A stretch of 64,000 nt of DNA, taken from positions 1-64,000 of the forward strand of contig JAGQHN010000001.1 of the NCBI GenBank assembly GCA_020431825.1. Direction: 5' to 3'. A program made the translations under genes and the position numbers. Shown in pieces: positions 16,302 through 24,631 of the stretch. Positions within the stretch are counted from its first letter, which is position 1. Every line of letters starts with the position of its first letter. A model generated the notes under the pieces. It did no database searches, was not told where the DNA came from, and saw nothing but the letters and a program-made list of their open reading frames with translations. Origin of the DNA: Trueperaceae bacterium (GTDB taxonomy: Bacteria; Deinococcota; Deinococci; Deinococcales; Trueperaceae).

Positions 16302-17321
16302 ATGACATCAAAGCCAGCAGGCAAACGTCCTCGTTATCTTATCGTAGGTGGGGGTATAGCTGGGTGTTCGCTGGCGTATGTGCTTGGTCAAGCAGGGCTC
16401 GAGGTAAGGCTGATCGAAGCTGGAGAGATTGGTAAAACCGGGGCCTCGAGTGTTCCTATGGCCCTTATGAATCCGCACCGTGGCAGAATGGCGAGGGCTT
16501 CAGAGCTAGATTTGGCGGGGCTTCATGCCATGCAAGAACTGGACCAGGATTTGAGGGCTCAGGGGCTGGATGCAGGCATTCACTGGACAGGCGTGTTACG
16601 TATTGCCTCCAATGAAAAACAGCGAAAAAAGTGGGCAAAGCTCACAGTTCAGCAGCTCGAGCCCTCCGAAATCTCTTCAGCTTACCACGCACCTTTTGGC
16701 GGCATTTTCAGTGCTGAGGCTGGCTGGCTCGAGCCAGACAAACTTCTGAGGGCGCTTAAACAGGCTGCTGAAGCAAAAGGGGTCCAATTTTTTGAGAATG
16801 TCAGAGTTCAGACACTTGAAACAGGCTTTAAACTAGAAACGACCGCAGGCATAGAAGAGGCGGACAAGGTCATTTTTTGTACCGGTGCCAGTGAAAACAG
16901 AGGCTTTGACTTACCCGAATTTGAACCTATGGCGGGTGATGTGATTGCTTTAGAAGCCAATATAACTATGCCTTACCCGATTGCCGGAGCAATTTACGGG
17001 ATGCAAAATAAGGGCCTCATTTATATGGGAGGCAATCACCGCGAGCGGCTCGAGCCTGAAGCAGAGGATATTGAGCGCTTAAAGGAAAGCTCGAGCTGGT
17101 TTCTTAAAGACCTGAAAGATTCCGCCATTACTCAGGTCTGGTCAGGCATACGGGCAAAATCGGCAGATAATAAGCCGCTCCTGACCGAACTGCATCCCAA
17201 TCTCTGGTTTTTTGGCGCTTTAGGGGGTCGTGGATTTCTTTGTTCCTACCATTTAGCTAACGTTTTGGCCAAAAAACTGGTCACTGGCGAATTGATAACA
17301 GAAAGCGAGGACTTAGTTTAG
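16302..17321 (+). CDS. FAD-dependent oxidoreductase, DAO family, MnmC C-domain-like
   Basis: 339 aa. N-terminal dinucleotide-binding fingerprint IVGGGIAGCSLAYVLGQAG with the ribose-binding acidic residue in RLIEAGE. GASSVPMALMNPHRGRM resembles the substrate loop of the MnmC oxidase domain (tRNA wobble-uridine modification), and the C-terminal GALGGRGFLCSYHLANVLA is the second FAD-contact region. A glycine/D-amino-acid oxidase role is the alternative. ATG 16302 is chosen over an upstream TTG/GTG extension because the FAD motif then begins near residue 14. Confidence 0.72.
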   Translation: MTSKPAGKRPRYLIVGGGIAGCSLAYVLGQAGLEVRLIEAGEIGKTGASSVPMALMNPHRGRMARASELDLAGLHAMQELDQDLRAQGLDAGIHWTGVLRIASNEKQRKKWAKLTVQQLEPSEISSAYHAPFGGIFSAEAGWLEPDKLLRALKQAAEAKGVQFFENVRVQTLETGFKLETTAGIEEADKVIFCTGASENRGFDLPEFEPMAGDVIALEANITMPYPIAGAIYGMQNKGLIYMGGNHRERLEPEAEDIERLKESSSWFLKDLKDSAITQVWSGIRAKSADNKPLLTELHPNLWFFGALGGRGFLCSYHLANVLAKKLVTGELITESEDLV

Positions 17322-17427
17322 CGGTAAATGCTCAGTATAAAGGTATGTGAATTTGACCAGATAATGTCATTTAGGATTCCAAGTGAATTTACTCCTTTAA
17401 TAGCTATAAACCGCTGACCTACCGAAG

Positions 17428-17919
17428 ATGAACGAACTACCAAGTTTTGAAAAAGAAATCACGATCACTGGAGAAAAGCTGGTGATTAAGAATGAACGCA
17501 TTAAAGCTCAGGAGTATATTGAGTTTTTAACGAGAACTGACTTAGGGAATCAATATCCCAGAGAGGATTTTGCCAGTAGAATTGCAACCTTGCTTCAAAA
17601 TATTCAAATTAGCTTGGTTGTGCGAAATGCCGAGCATAGCATTGTTGCTATATGCTTTGGACTGACTGATTTTGCCTACTGGCTCTTTTTAACCGACCTT
17701 GGTGTTACTAAGCACTATGAAAGAAAAGGTATTGGTAAAATCCTGGTTGCATTGGCACATGAGCTTGCCGGAGGAGAGAGAAAGATTATTCAAATTCTCT
17801 GCGCAGCAGATAATGCCATTCCTTTTTACCTTAAAGCAGGTATGAAAAAAGCAAAGGATATGATGGTGAAAGATACTATCGAATGGACGGCTTTTCAAGT
17901 AAAAAAAGAATTTGGCTAA
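17428..17919 (+). CDS. GNAT-family N-acetyltransferase
   Basis: 163 aa. The acetyl-CoA-binding segment is VTKHYERKGIGKILVALAHE (R-x-x-G-x-G/A at about 100-106), followed by NAIPFYLKAGMKKAKDMM, the usual GNAT C-terminal strand-helix. Acceptor unknown. The gene is AT-richer than its neighbours and lacks CTCGAG, a possible sign of recent acquisition. No convincing SD. Confidence 0.82.
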   Translation: MNELPSFEKEITITGEKLVIKNERIKAQEYIEFLTRTDLGNQYPREDFASRIATLLQNIQISLVVRNAEHSIVAICFGLTDFAYWLFLTDLGVTKHYERKGIGKILVALAHELAGGERKIIQILCAADNAIPFYLKAGMKKAKDMMVKDTIEWTAFQVKKEFG

Positions 17920-18043
17920 GGTTTTGCTCCAGAGACCGGAAACAAACTCTATAGGGTGCTCTTTTTCTAGTGCTTGTCCTGTCTGGTGATTTTTATACAA
18001 ATCTCGTAGTCCTGTTTGAAAAAATCTAAAGGTACTATGGCTT

Positions 18044-18841
18044 GTGTTGTCTCGTAATCATCAAGCTTATAGACCTGGTTTAGCTCGAGTAAAGCTTGCC
18101 CTGTTTTGGGCGCTCTTGGGAGGTCTTGGGGTTCTTGCCGTGTTTCCTTATCAGCTCGAGCTTCTAAGTGTTTCCCAACTAGACCAGCTAAAGCAGGCTC
18201 CTTTTCCACTCCCTATCCTTGCTGCTCTATCTGCGTTGCAAACAGGAGTTCTGTTATTGGGTTTGAGTTGGCTAGGATTGTTTTTGGGAGAAAAGCTTGG
18301 CCTTAAGTCAGCACTAGCCCATGCTTTAGTTAATAGACTTAGCATGCCAGAGTTTTCAAAAAGCTACGGTTTCCTGGCTGTTCTGACAGGGCTTATAGGT
18401 GCCTTTCTCGTTTTAGGGTTAGATAACGTTTTTAAACCCTTTATGCCACCAGCTAAGCAAGCGACTGATCTAACTATCAGTCTTTGGAAGCGTGCCCTGG
18501 CCTCTATTTATGGCGGCATTACCGAAGAGCTGTTGCTGCGTTTATTCTTAATGACCCTGGTTGTTTGGCTTGTTGCCAAAGTAACCCGAAGCGGCGTAGC
18601 TATACCTGCCTGGGTGTTCTGGTTCGGTATTATCAGCACAGCCATCTTATTTGGTTTAGGGCACCTCCCTGCGACAGCCGGTATATGGCCTTTAACAGCT
18701 ATCGTTATCACAAGAGCTATCGTGTTAAATGGTGTTTTAGGACTGGCCTTTGGGTTTCTTTACTGGAAAGCGGGCTTAGAATACGCGATGCTGGCCCATT
18801 TCTTAGCTGATATTGTGTTGCATGTTTTCCTTGGGAGTTGA
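18044..18841 (+). CDS. CPBP-family intramembrane metalloprotease (Abi-type)
   Basis: 265 aa, about seven or eight membrane helices. The three CPBP motifs are in order: GGITEELLLRLF (EExxxR, about residue 163), FGLGHLP (about 206) and HFLADIVLH (about 253). Family members are glutamate/histidine intramembrane proteases used in membrane-protein processing or bacteriocin immunity. GTG start with AAAGGT about 10 nt upstream. Stands alone. Confidence 0.85.
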   Translation: MLSRNHQAYRPGLARVKLALFWALLGGLGVLAVFPYQLELLSVSQLDQLKQAPFPLPILAALSALQTGVLLLGLSWLGLFLGEKLGLKSALAHALVNRLSMPEFSKSYGFLAVLTGLIGAFLVLGLDNVFKPFMPPAKQATDLTISLWKRALASIYGGITEELLLRLFLMTLVVWLVAKVTRSGVAIPAWVFWFGIISTAILFGLGHLPATAGIWPLTAIVITRAIVLNGVLGLAFGFLYWKAGLEYAMLAHFLADIVLHVFLGS

Positions 18842-18904
18842 GTCCGCACAGTTATGTACTAATGAGTAGCCAAATGATTTGCTCCAAAAATAAGCTTGTC
18901 AATT

Positions 18905-19333
18905 CTATAGCTCCTGCGCGATGCTTTGCGCCCAGGTTCGAACTCGGGTGGCTGCGCCTGCTGGCTGATTTTCCAGGTAGACGCTGGCAATCGTGATAGG
19001 CCATCGTTTTAGCTTATAGTTTTGGCGGTCAGCTTTAGGCTTGAGGACTCGAGCCTTTCCGTTAGCGAAGTAAGCTACTTTTTTACGAATCTCACTAACG
19101 CCCATTTCCCCTTTAAGATAGGCTAGAAAAACGGTTCTTAAGCCTTCTATGGCTGCTTCAGTAAACTTTGCTGGATGCTGCAAATTATAAGAAGCCACCG
19201 TCAGAAAATGTTCTGCGAGCAGCTCAGAGTCGTTATATTCCCAAACACCGATTTGTCCTAACTGTCCAAAACAGTCAAGTCCGTTTATTCTGCTGGCACC
19301 GCATTCGGGACAGGTTAAGGTTTGGCTTTCCAC
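18905..19333 (-). CDS. DUF5946-like protein with N-terminal zinc-type Cys pair
   Basis: 142 aa. CPECG at residues 8-12 could be half of a metal site; LTVASYNLQHPAKFTEAAIEGL is the helical core typical of DUF5946. The N terminus is GTG with GAGGG upstream and overlaps the preceding ydeI-like gene by 19 nt. Function unknown for the family. Confidence 0.65.
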   Translation of the reverse strand: MESQTLTCPECGASRINGLDCFGQLGQIGVWEYNDSELLAEHFLTVASYNLQHPAKFTEAAIEGLRTVFLAYLKGEMGVSEIRKKVAYFANGKARVLKPKADRQNYKLKRWPITIASVYLENQPAGAATRVRTWAQSIAQEL

Positions 19334-19905
19334 TGATTGGCCCTCTGATTTTTAGAAGCCAGCAAGGCTGTTTCGGCAATGCGTTTGGCTCTGGTTTCAG
19401 GTCTTTTGGTATTAATAATCCACTCCAAAATGCCGCGTTTGACAGAGCGAGGAAAGGCTTCCCAGTAGGCTCGAGCGTCAGGGTACTGAGAGATTGCCTC
19501 GAGCAAATCTATGGGAAACTCCAGATTTTCAACGCTATCGAGGCGTTCCCATGACCCGTCCTGCTTGGCAGCTTCAATCTTAGCCAGACCAGCAGGCATC
19601 ATTAGACCTGCCTTTAAATTACGCGCTATGCGTTCCTTATTGGGTCTTGACCAGCCAGAGCCTGCTTTGCGGGGGGCAAAGTAGAGCATACTTCGCTCCT
19701 CATCAAGTTTGCCGGGTTTGCTGTCAATCCAGCCAAAACAGAGTGCTTCTTCAACGGTTTCATCGTAGCTGACAAAGGGTTTCGCGGTTGCTTTTTTATA
19801 CCTTATTAGCCAAATTCCTTCGCTATTCTGGTGATTTACCCTCAGCCAGTCACGCCACTGGGCTCGAGTCAGAATGAGCACACTGTTTTCAGGTGGGTTT
19901 GCCAT
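19315..19905 (-). CDS. YdeI/OmdA-family protein
   Basis: 196 aa. WLIRYKKA, SYDETVEEALCFGWIDS and SMLYFAPRKAGSGWSRPNKER mark the YdeI (OmpD-associated) family, and the C-terminal YWEAFPRSVKRGILEWIINTKRPETRAKRI is the OmdA helical region. The family is linked to peptide or bacteriocin resistance in some bacteria, though the biochemical role is not known. It sits 6 nt after acpS and overlaps the DUF5946 gene. Confidence 0.8.
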   Translation of the reverse strand: MANPPENSVLILTRAQWRDWLRVNHQNSEGIWLIRYKKATAKPFVSYDETVEEALCFGWIDSKPGKLDEERSMLYFAPRKAGSGWSRPNKERIARNLKAGLMMPAGLAKIEAAKQDGSWERLDSVENLEFPIDLLEAISQYPDARAYWEAFPRSVKRGILEWIINTKRPETRAKRIAETALLASKNQRANQWKAKP

Positions 19906-19911
19906 GGCGTT

Positions 19912-20274
19912 TTAAGGCCTCTCCAGTACCACCACAGCCGCTGCCATATCTTTGTCATGGGTCAGACTCAGGTGAGCAACCCAGCCTCGCTTATTCATTT
20001 CTGCCTGGATTTCCGGGCTAAATTTCAGGACGGGTTTGACCCCTTCCATCTCGACCCAGACATCCTGCCAGCCGTGGGTTTCGGGCCAGCATTTTTGAAA
20101 GGCCTCTTTAGCACTAAAGCGCGCCCCAATGCTTTGCAGAGGGTCAGCCTTTGAGCGGCAATACCTGATTTCTTCGGGGGTAAAGTGGCGGTACAAAAAG
20201 CGCTCAGGGTGGCGCTGCCAGACGGCTCTTAGGCGCTCTAAATTCGCCACATCTATGCCAACAGCAACAATCAT
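19912..20274 (-). CDS. acpS: Holo-[acyl-carrier-protein] synthase
   Basis: 120 aa, the usual AcpS length. GIDVANLERLR holds the Mg-binding Asp and ARFSAKEAFQKC the Glu/Lys catalytic motif. It transfers phosphopantetheine from CoA to acyl carrier protein. Its ATG overlaps the rpiA stop as TGATG, so it is translationally coupled. Confidence 0.92.
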   Translation of the reverse strand: MIVAVGIDVANLERLRAVWQRHPERFLYRHFTPEEIRYCRSKADPLQSIGARFSAKEAFQKCWPETHGWQDVWVEMEGVKPVLKFSPEIQAEMNKRGWVAHLSLTHDKDMAAAVVVLERP

Positions 20275-20963
20275 CAGCTATCCTTAGTCATAACCAGAAT
20301 ATCAGTCTGGGTGGCAATATAGGCAATCTGGGCCATGTCTAGAAATAGCCCGTGTTCAACCACGCCGGGTGTCGCGGAGAGCGTTTGGGCCAGTGAAAAG
20401 ACTTCCCTTGGAGGCCGGATATGGCAGTCCAGAATAAAATTGCCATTATCGGTAACAAAGGGCTTGCCGTCTTTCAGGCGCAAAACTGGTCGAGTGTCAA
20501 GCGCCTCGAGCTTTTTCTGAGTTGCCTTCCAGGCAAACTGCACGACTTCAACCGGGATAGGCGCTTTTTCGCCGATATTTTGCACCGTTTTGGTTTCGTC
20601 ACCGATCAAGATGAAAAACCTGGCGCAGGATTCCACCATTTTTTCGCGGGTCAGCGCTCCGCCTAAGCCTTTAATGGCATTTAAGTGCGGGTCAACTTCA
20701 TCCATACCGTCAATGGCCAGGTCAATGCTTTGACCCTCTAGTTCTACCATTGGGATGCCAAGACCTATGGCCTGATCTTCGCTGGCTTTTGAGGTTGCAA
20801 TGGCGGAGATGTTTTTCAGATCGCCTTTTGCCAATTTTTCACCAAGGCCCGCAATAAAATATTTTGCGGTGCTACCTGTGCCCAGACCGACCAGCATATT
20901 GCTTTGTACGTGCTCGAGCGCCTTTAGCGCTGCTTGTTTCTTTAGCGATTCTAAATCTGTCAC
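20274..20963 (-). CDS. rpiA: Ribose-5-phosphate isomerase A
   Basis: 229 aa. VGLGTGSTAKYFI, DLAIDGMDEVDP and KGLGGALTREKMVE are the RpiA phosphate-binding and catalytic motifs (Asp, Asp, Lys, and the Glu in TREK). It interconverts ribose-5-phosphate and ribulose-5-phosphate. GTG start; 8 nt after bcp. Probably one transcript bcp-rpiA-acpS-ydeI-DUF5946. Confidence 0.95.
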   Translation of the reverse strand: MTDLESLKKQAALKALEHVQSNMLVGLGTGSTAKYFIAGLGEKLAKGDLKNISAIATSKASEDQAIGLGIPMVELEGQSIDLAIDGMDEVDPHLNAIKGLGGALTREKMVESCARFFILIGDETKTVQNIGEKAPIPVEVVQFAWKATQKKLEALDTRPVLRLKDGKPFVTDNGNFILDCHIRPPREVFSLAQTLSATPGVVEHGLFLDMAQIAYIATQTDILVMTKDS

Positions 20964-20971
20964 AGATAGAA

Positions 20972-21433
20972 TTAGGCCTTTTGCAAGCTGGCAAGTTTTT
21001 CACGGACACGTTCGACATGCCCGGTCGCCTTGACATTGTACATGGCTTCAGCGACCTTGCCGTCAGGGTCAATAATAAAGGTCGAGCGAATAATGCCCTC
21101 GTAGGTTTTACCGTAATTTTGCTTTTCACCCCAGGCACCGTAAGCTTCTGCGACGCTGTGGTTTTCGTCAGCTGCTAAGGGAAAAGGTAGACTGTATTTG
21201 CTTTCAAAATCACTGTGTGAGTCAAGCCCGTCAGGAGAAATGCCGATAACTTTGGCATTCATGCCGGGCAGAGCATCTCTAAAGTCACAGGCTTCCGTCG
21301 TGCAGCCAGGGGTATCATCCTTAGGGTAAAAATAAATAACGGTCCATTTGCCCTGGTTATCGGCTAAAGACTGGGTGCCTTGGGTCGAGGGAAGACTAAA
21401 TGCTGGTGCGGTGTCGCCAGAGTTTAATTTCAT
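20972..21433 (-). CDS. bcp: Thiol peroxidase, Bcp/PrxQ type
   Basis: 153 aa. YFYPKDDTPGCTTEACDFRD contains the peroxidatic Cys and, five residues on, the resolving Cys of atypical two-Cys PrxQ. Reduces hydroperoxides with thioredoxin. No SD; TAAACT lies exactly 6 nt before the ATG (21440-21445), suggesting a leaderless transcript at the head of the rpiA operon. Confidence 0.93.
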   Translation of the reverse strand: MKLNSGDTAPAFSLPSTQGTQSLADNQGKWTVIYFYPKDDTPGCTTEACDFRDALPGMNAKVIGISPDGLDSHSDFESKYSLPFPLAADENHSVAEAYGAWGEKQNYGKTYEGIIRSTFIIDPDGKVAEAMYNVKATGHVERVREKLASLQKA

Positions 21434-21439
21434 ACCTAT

Positions 21440-21445
21440 AGTTTA
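21440..21445 (-). promoter_or_regulatory. Candidate -10 element of a leaderless transcript
   Basis: TAAACT on the minus strand, 6 nt before the bcp ATG, identical in sequence and spacing to that before the gene starting at 7430. Confidence 0.5.
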
Positions 21446-21578
21446 GCCTGAATATCTGTTAAAACGGTGTTAGCCCTTAGCGCATAAGTTTTCACCGAGA
21501 CACTTGCCACTTTTTACTTGCTCCTGCCCACTAGTGACATAGCTTACAGGAGGGACTCGAGCCTTACAGGTTAGACTT

Positions 21579-22160
21579 GTGCCAGTGAAGACCGTTCCGA
21601 TTGTTTTAGCCAGTGGTTCTCCCAGACGCCGTGAGCTATTAGCAGGTTTGGGCTTAAAGTTTGCAGTACAACCTGCTGATATTGACGAAGAAAGTTTTAA
21701 AGCTGAAAGCCCGGCTGAGCTGGTGAGTCTGCTCAGTTCAGAAAAAGCCAGGGTGATTGCTGCTCAGGTTTCTGATGCTCTTGTTATCGCTGCTGATACC
21801 GTTGTGGTAATTGACGGGGAAGTGCTAAATAAACCTAAGGATTTAGCGGAAAATAGGCGCTTTATAGAGCGTTTGGCAAACCGCCAGCATGAAGTTTTTA
21901 CCGGGCATACGCTGGTTTATGGGGGGGAAGTTGAGACTCGAGTCAAGCGCACCACTGTACAGTTTCGGGCGCTTTCTGAGGCGGAGATTGAACGTTTTGT
22001 CGCTACCGGAGAAGGTTTGGATAAAGCAGGAGGGTACGCTATCCAGGGCTACGGAGCAGCACTGATTAATCACATTGAAGGTTGCTATTTTAATGTGGTT
22101 GGCTTAAGTGTGAGCACTGTGGTTGAGGCTGCCAAGACACTGGGAGTCGAGCTTGTCTAG
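21579..22160 (+). CDS. maf: Maf-family nucleotide pyrophosphatase
   Basis: 193 aa. The signature LASGSPRRRELLAGLG sits at the N terminus, and VIAADTVVVIDGEVLNKP and GGYAIQGYGAALI are the other Maf motifs. The family hydrolyses non-canonical or modified NTPs and influences septation. GTG start at 21579 (second GTG at 21585) with weak SD. It overlaps mreC by 8 nt. Confidence 0.93.
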   Translation: MPVKTVPIVLASGSPRRRELLAGLGLKFAVQPADIDEESFKAESPAELVSLLSSEKARVIAAQVSDALVIAADTVVVIDGEVLNKPKDLAENRRFIERLANRQHEVFTGHTLVYGGEVETRVKRTTVQFRALSEAEIERFVATGEGLDKAGGYAIQGYGAALINHIEGCYFNVVGLSVSTVVEAAKTLGVELV

Positions 22161-22935
22161 TTTTTTTCGGGCCTGGTACGTCTTTCTGGGGCTTGGTTTT
22201 CTGACTTTCTTGTTTGTGTCCTTTTTGGGACAAGCACCTTTTGCCCTTAGTAGTGCGGTAGCTTTGCCGACGCAACTGCTTTACCGCACAGGTAGTAACC
22301 TGCGAAGTATTGCTTTAAGTGCCGCTGATCGGCGCAATGTCAGGCTCGAGAATGAGGCGTTAAAAACGGAACTCGATGGTCTTAGCAAAGCCAAGCGTGA
22401 TTTAGAAATAGAGGTCGAGCGGCTAAGTGAGCTATTAGAAATTCGCGAAACGCAAACTACGGGTGCTGCCCTTATTGCCCCAGTAGCATCTACCAGCCCT
22501 GGGTCCATTTTGAAACAACTTATGCTGGCTCGAGGCGACATTCATGGTGTCAAGCTAAATATGCCTGTCACTACAATTGGTGGTCTGGTTGGCATCGTTA
22601 CCGATGTCACAGCCCGAACGGCTGCCGTAAGAACCATTACCGACCCGCAGTCGAGAGTTGGCATCACTTTGCGTGAGCATGGCGGGCAGGGTATCGCGGT
22701 TGGTATGCCCGGTGGGCGAATCAGGGTCATCAATTTTATTGAGGATGCGCCAGTCCAACTTGGAGATACGGTGGAGACCAGCAGCCGCGGAGGCCTTTTT
22801 CCAAGGGGTCTAACCCTGGGTCAGGTGGTAGAAATTCCGCAACGAGACCCTAATAAGTTGCGCATAGAGTTTGTTGTGATGCCTGCAGTTGATATAACCA
22901 CCTTATTGGACGTTACGTTGATTGAACCACAATAA
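22153..22935 (+). CDS. mreC: Rod-shape-determining protein MreC
   Basis: 260 aa. One membrane helix near residues 5-25, a coiled coil (about 50-100, ENEALKTELDGLSKAK), then two beta-barrel domains with VGIVTDVTARTAAVRTITDP and GGLFPRGLTLGQVV. MreC links MreB, MreD and the elongation peptidoglycan enzymes. Start is the TTG at 22153 with GGGAG 6 nt upstream inside maf; a more upstream ATG would give a 10-residue extension before the helix. mreB and mreD are not nearby. Confidence 0.9.
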   Translation: MSSFFRAWYVFLGLGFLTFLFVSFLGQAPFALSSAVALPTQLLYRTGSNLRSIALSAADRRNVRLENEALKTELDGLSKAKRDLEIEVERLSELLEIRETQTTGAALIAPVASTSPGSILKQLMLARGDIHGVKLNMPVTTIGGLVGIVTDVTARTAAVRTITDPQSRVGITLREHGGQGIAVGMPGGRIRVINFIEDAPVQLGDTVETSSRGGLFPRGLTLGQVVEIPQRDPNKLRIEFVVMPAVDITTLLDVTLIEPQ

Positions 22936-22974
22936 GCTTTATAAACTCTCGAGTGTAGCGCGAAAGGGGATACC

Positions 22975-23643
22975 ATGCGCCATATCGTCTTTGATGTTAA
23001 TGAGACTTTGCTTGATTTATCAAATTTAAACCCTCAGTTCAAGCGTATTTTTGGGGAGGAGAGCGTCAGTGATCGCTGGTTTGCCCAATTGCTGCAAAAC
23101 GCAATGGTGGCTAGTCTGAGTGGGCACTATCAGGATTTTGCTGATCTTGCCAGAGATGCCCTCGAGCTTAGCGCTAAAAAGCAAGGTTTCAGCTTGCGCA
23201 GTGAAGATGCCGCTGACATTCTTGCCGGGATGCGCCGCCTTAGTCCTCACAGCGATGTCATTCCAGCGCTAACGCGGCTAAAAGAGGCGGGGTTTTGCCT
23301 GATTGCTCTGACCAATTCTCCTTACCGAATTTTGAAAAGCCAGCTCTCCTATGCGGGCATTCTGGACTTTTTTGAACAGACGTTTTCTGTTGATGAGGTA
23401 AAGCTCTTCAAGCCTCATCCTGCTGTATACCAGATGGCAGCACAGAAGCTTGGTATTGCCCTGTCTGACATACGCATGGTGGCGGCTCACAACTGGGATA
23501 TAACAGGGGCGATACGAGCAGGGTGTAAAGGAGCGTTTGTAGCGAGGGCGGGTGCTCACCTGGGAACTTATGACGAAAAACCAGATATTGTGGCCTCGAG
23601 CCTCATCGAGGTGGCTGAAGCCATCATCCAAAAGGATGCGTAG
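22975..23643 (+). CDS. HAD hydrolase, L-2-haloacid dehalogenase (type II) family
   Basis: 222 aa. Nucleophile Asp in FDVNETLLDL (residue 6), motif II Thr/Asn in LIALTNSP, motif III Lys in VDEVKLFKPHPAVYQ and motif IV MVAAHNWDITGA. The FDVNETL start and AHNWD loop are typical of haloacid dehalogenase-like type II proteins; phosphatase activity is also possible. AAGGGG precedes the ATG. Confidence 0.85.
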   Translation: MRHIVFDVNETLLDLSNLNPQFKRIFGEESVSDRWFAQLLQNAMVASLSGHYQDFADLARDALELSAKKQGFSLRSEDAADILAGMRRLSPHSDVIPALTRLKEAGFCLIALTNSPYRILKSQLSYAGILDFFEQTFSVDEVKLFKPHPAVYQMAAQKLGIALSDIRMVAAHNWDITGAIRAGCKGAFVARAGAHLGTYDEKPDIVASSLIEVAEAIIQKDA

Positions 23644-23645
23644 TT

Positions 23646-24266
23646 ATGCTACTCAGTAGCCTTTTGCTCTTTGCCCTTACCGAGTTTTTGCTCTCCCTGT
23701 CTCCCGGCCCAGCGGTTTTTCTGGTGCTATCTCAGGCAATGCGCCTTGGGTTTAAGGGGAGTGTTCGGGGTGTGTTTGGCATTATAACTGGAGAACTCAT
23801 TTTTTTTAGCCTTTCGGCTCTAGGGTTAGGGGCTTTACTTATTGCTTCGCAGCCCTTGTTTCTATTCATCAAATATGTAGGGGCAGCTTATCTGGTCTAT
23901 CTGGGTCTCAAAATGATTTGGGAAAGTTTCAAGAGACAAGCTTTAACCGCTTCAGAAACCAGTGTAAAGGCAAAACCTTATCGCCAGGGCTTACTTATGC
24001 AGTTGTCAAACCCCAAGGCCATTCTCTTTTTTACCGCACTTTTACCCCAGTTTATTGACCCTACTGCGCCAGCGAACCCGCAATTTGTGATGCTTGGCCT
24101 AATTTCAATAACTGTGCAGGGCAGTATTCTCCTGAGCTATGCCTGGCTGGCTGAAAAGGGCGGACATTGGCTGCGAGAAAGTCGCTTTTCGCGCTGGCTT
24201 GACCGTTTTGCAGGCAGTTTCTTAATTGGCGCGGGTCTCAAGCTGGCTTTCGCAAAACAGCATTAG
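23646..24266 (+). CDS. LysE/RhtB-family amino-acid exporter
   Basis: 206 aa with about six membrane helices. FLLSLSPGPAVFLVLSQAMRLG is the N-terminal signature and GLLMQLSNPKAILFFTALLPQFI the central one. Exports amino acids; substrate cannot be read. It starts 2 nt after the HAD gene and is probably co-transcribed. Confidence 0.9.
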   Translation: MLLSSLLLFALTEFLLSLSPGPAVFLVLSQAMRLGFKGSVRGVFGIITGELIFFSLSALGLGALLIASQPLFLFIKYVGAAYLVYLGLKMIWESFKRQALTASETSVKAKPYRQGLLMQLSNPKAILFFTALLPQFIDPTAPANPQFVMLGLISITVQGSILLSYAWLAEKGGHWLRESRFSRWLDRFAGSFLIGAGLKLAFAKQH

Positions 24267-24391
24267 GAACTGGTTTGTAAACTTTGCTTAAGGGCTCGAG
24301 CCAGCCAGTACCCCTACTTTTAGTAGATGACAGACTTTGCTTATGCTGCTTAAATTCAAGATAGTTTGTTACTTTAAAGGAGGTATAAAGC

Positions 24392-24562
24392 ATGAACCGT
24401 AAAAAAGCAAAACGCTTATCGATAGCCAATCTCAAAAATGGGATTCGTTTACTGAATGGGGCTTATGACATTCCCCTATCAGTCATGAACCGAAGGTATT
24501 ATCAAGGAATAGCCGGCACTCAGCAATCAAAGCCACTATCTCTGGTTCAAGACTGTTTTTGA
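24392..24562 (+). CDS. Small basic protein of unknown function (56 aa)
   Basis: A 56-codon frame preceded by a perfect AAAGGAGGT (24376-24384) with 7-nt spacing, the best ribosome site in the region. The protein begins MNRKKAKR and is rich in Arg/Lys and Gln, with no hydrophobic segment. It stands alone between the LysE-type gene and the tolC-like operon. No family recognised. The strong SD is the main evidence that it is translated. Confidence 0.6.
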   Translation: MNRKKAKRLSIANLKNGIRLLNGAYDIPLSVMNRRYYQGIAGTQQSKPLSLVQDCF

Positions 24563-24619
24563 GATGGCTTCTACACAAAATCTACACATTCACAAAACAA
24601 AGTCTGCACTATTTAGCGT

Positions 24620-24625
24620 GATAAT
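24620..24625 (+). promoter_or_regulatory. Candidate -10 element of the efflux operon
   Basis: GATAAT, 6 nt before the ATG at 24632, with no SD, matching the leaderless arrangement at other starts though with G in place of the first T. Confidence 0.4.
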
Positions 24626-24631
24626 AAGCGT

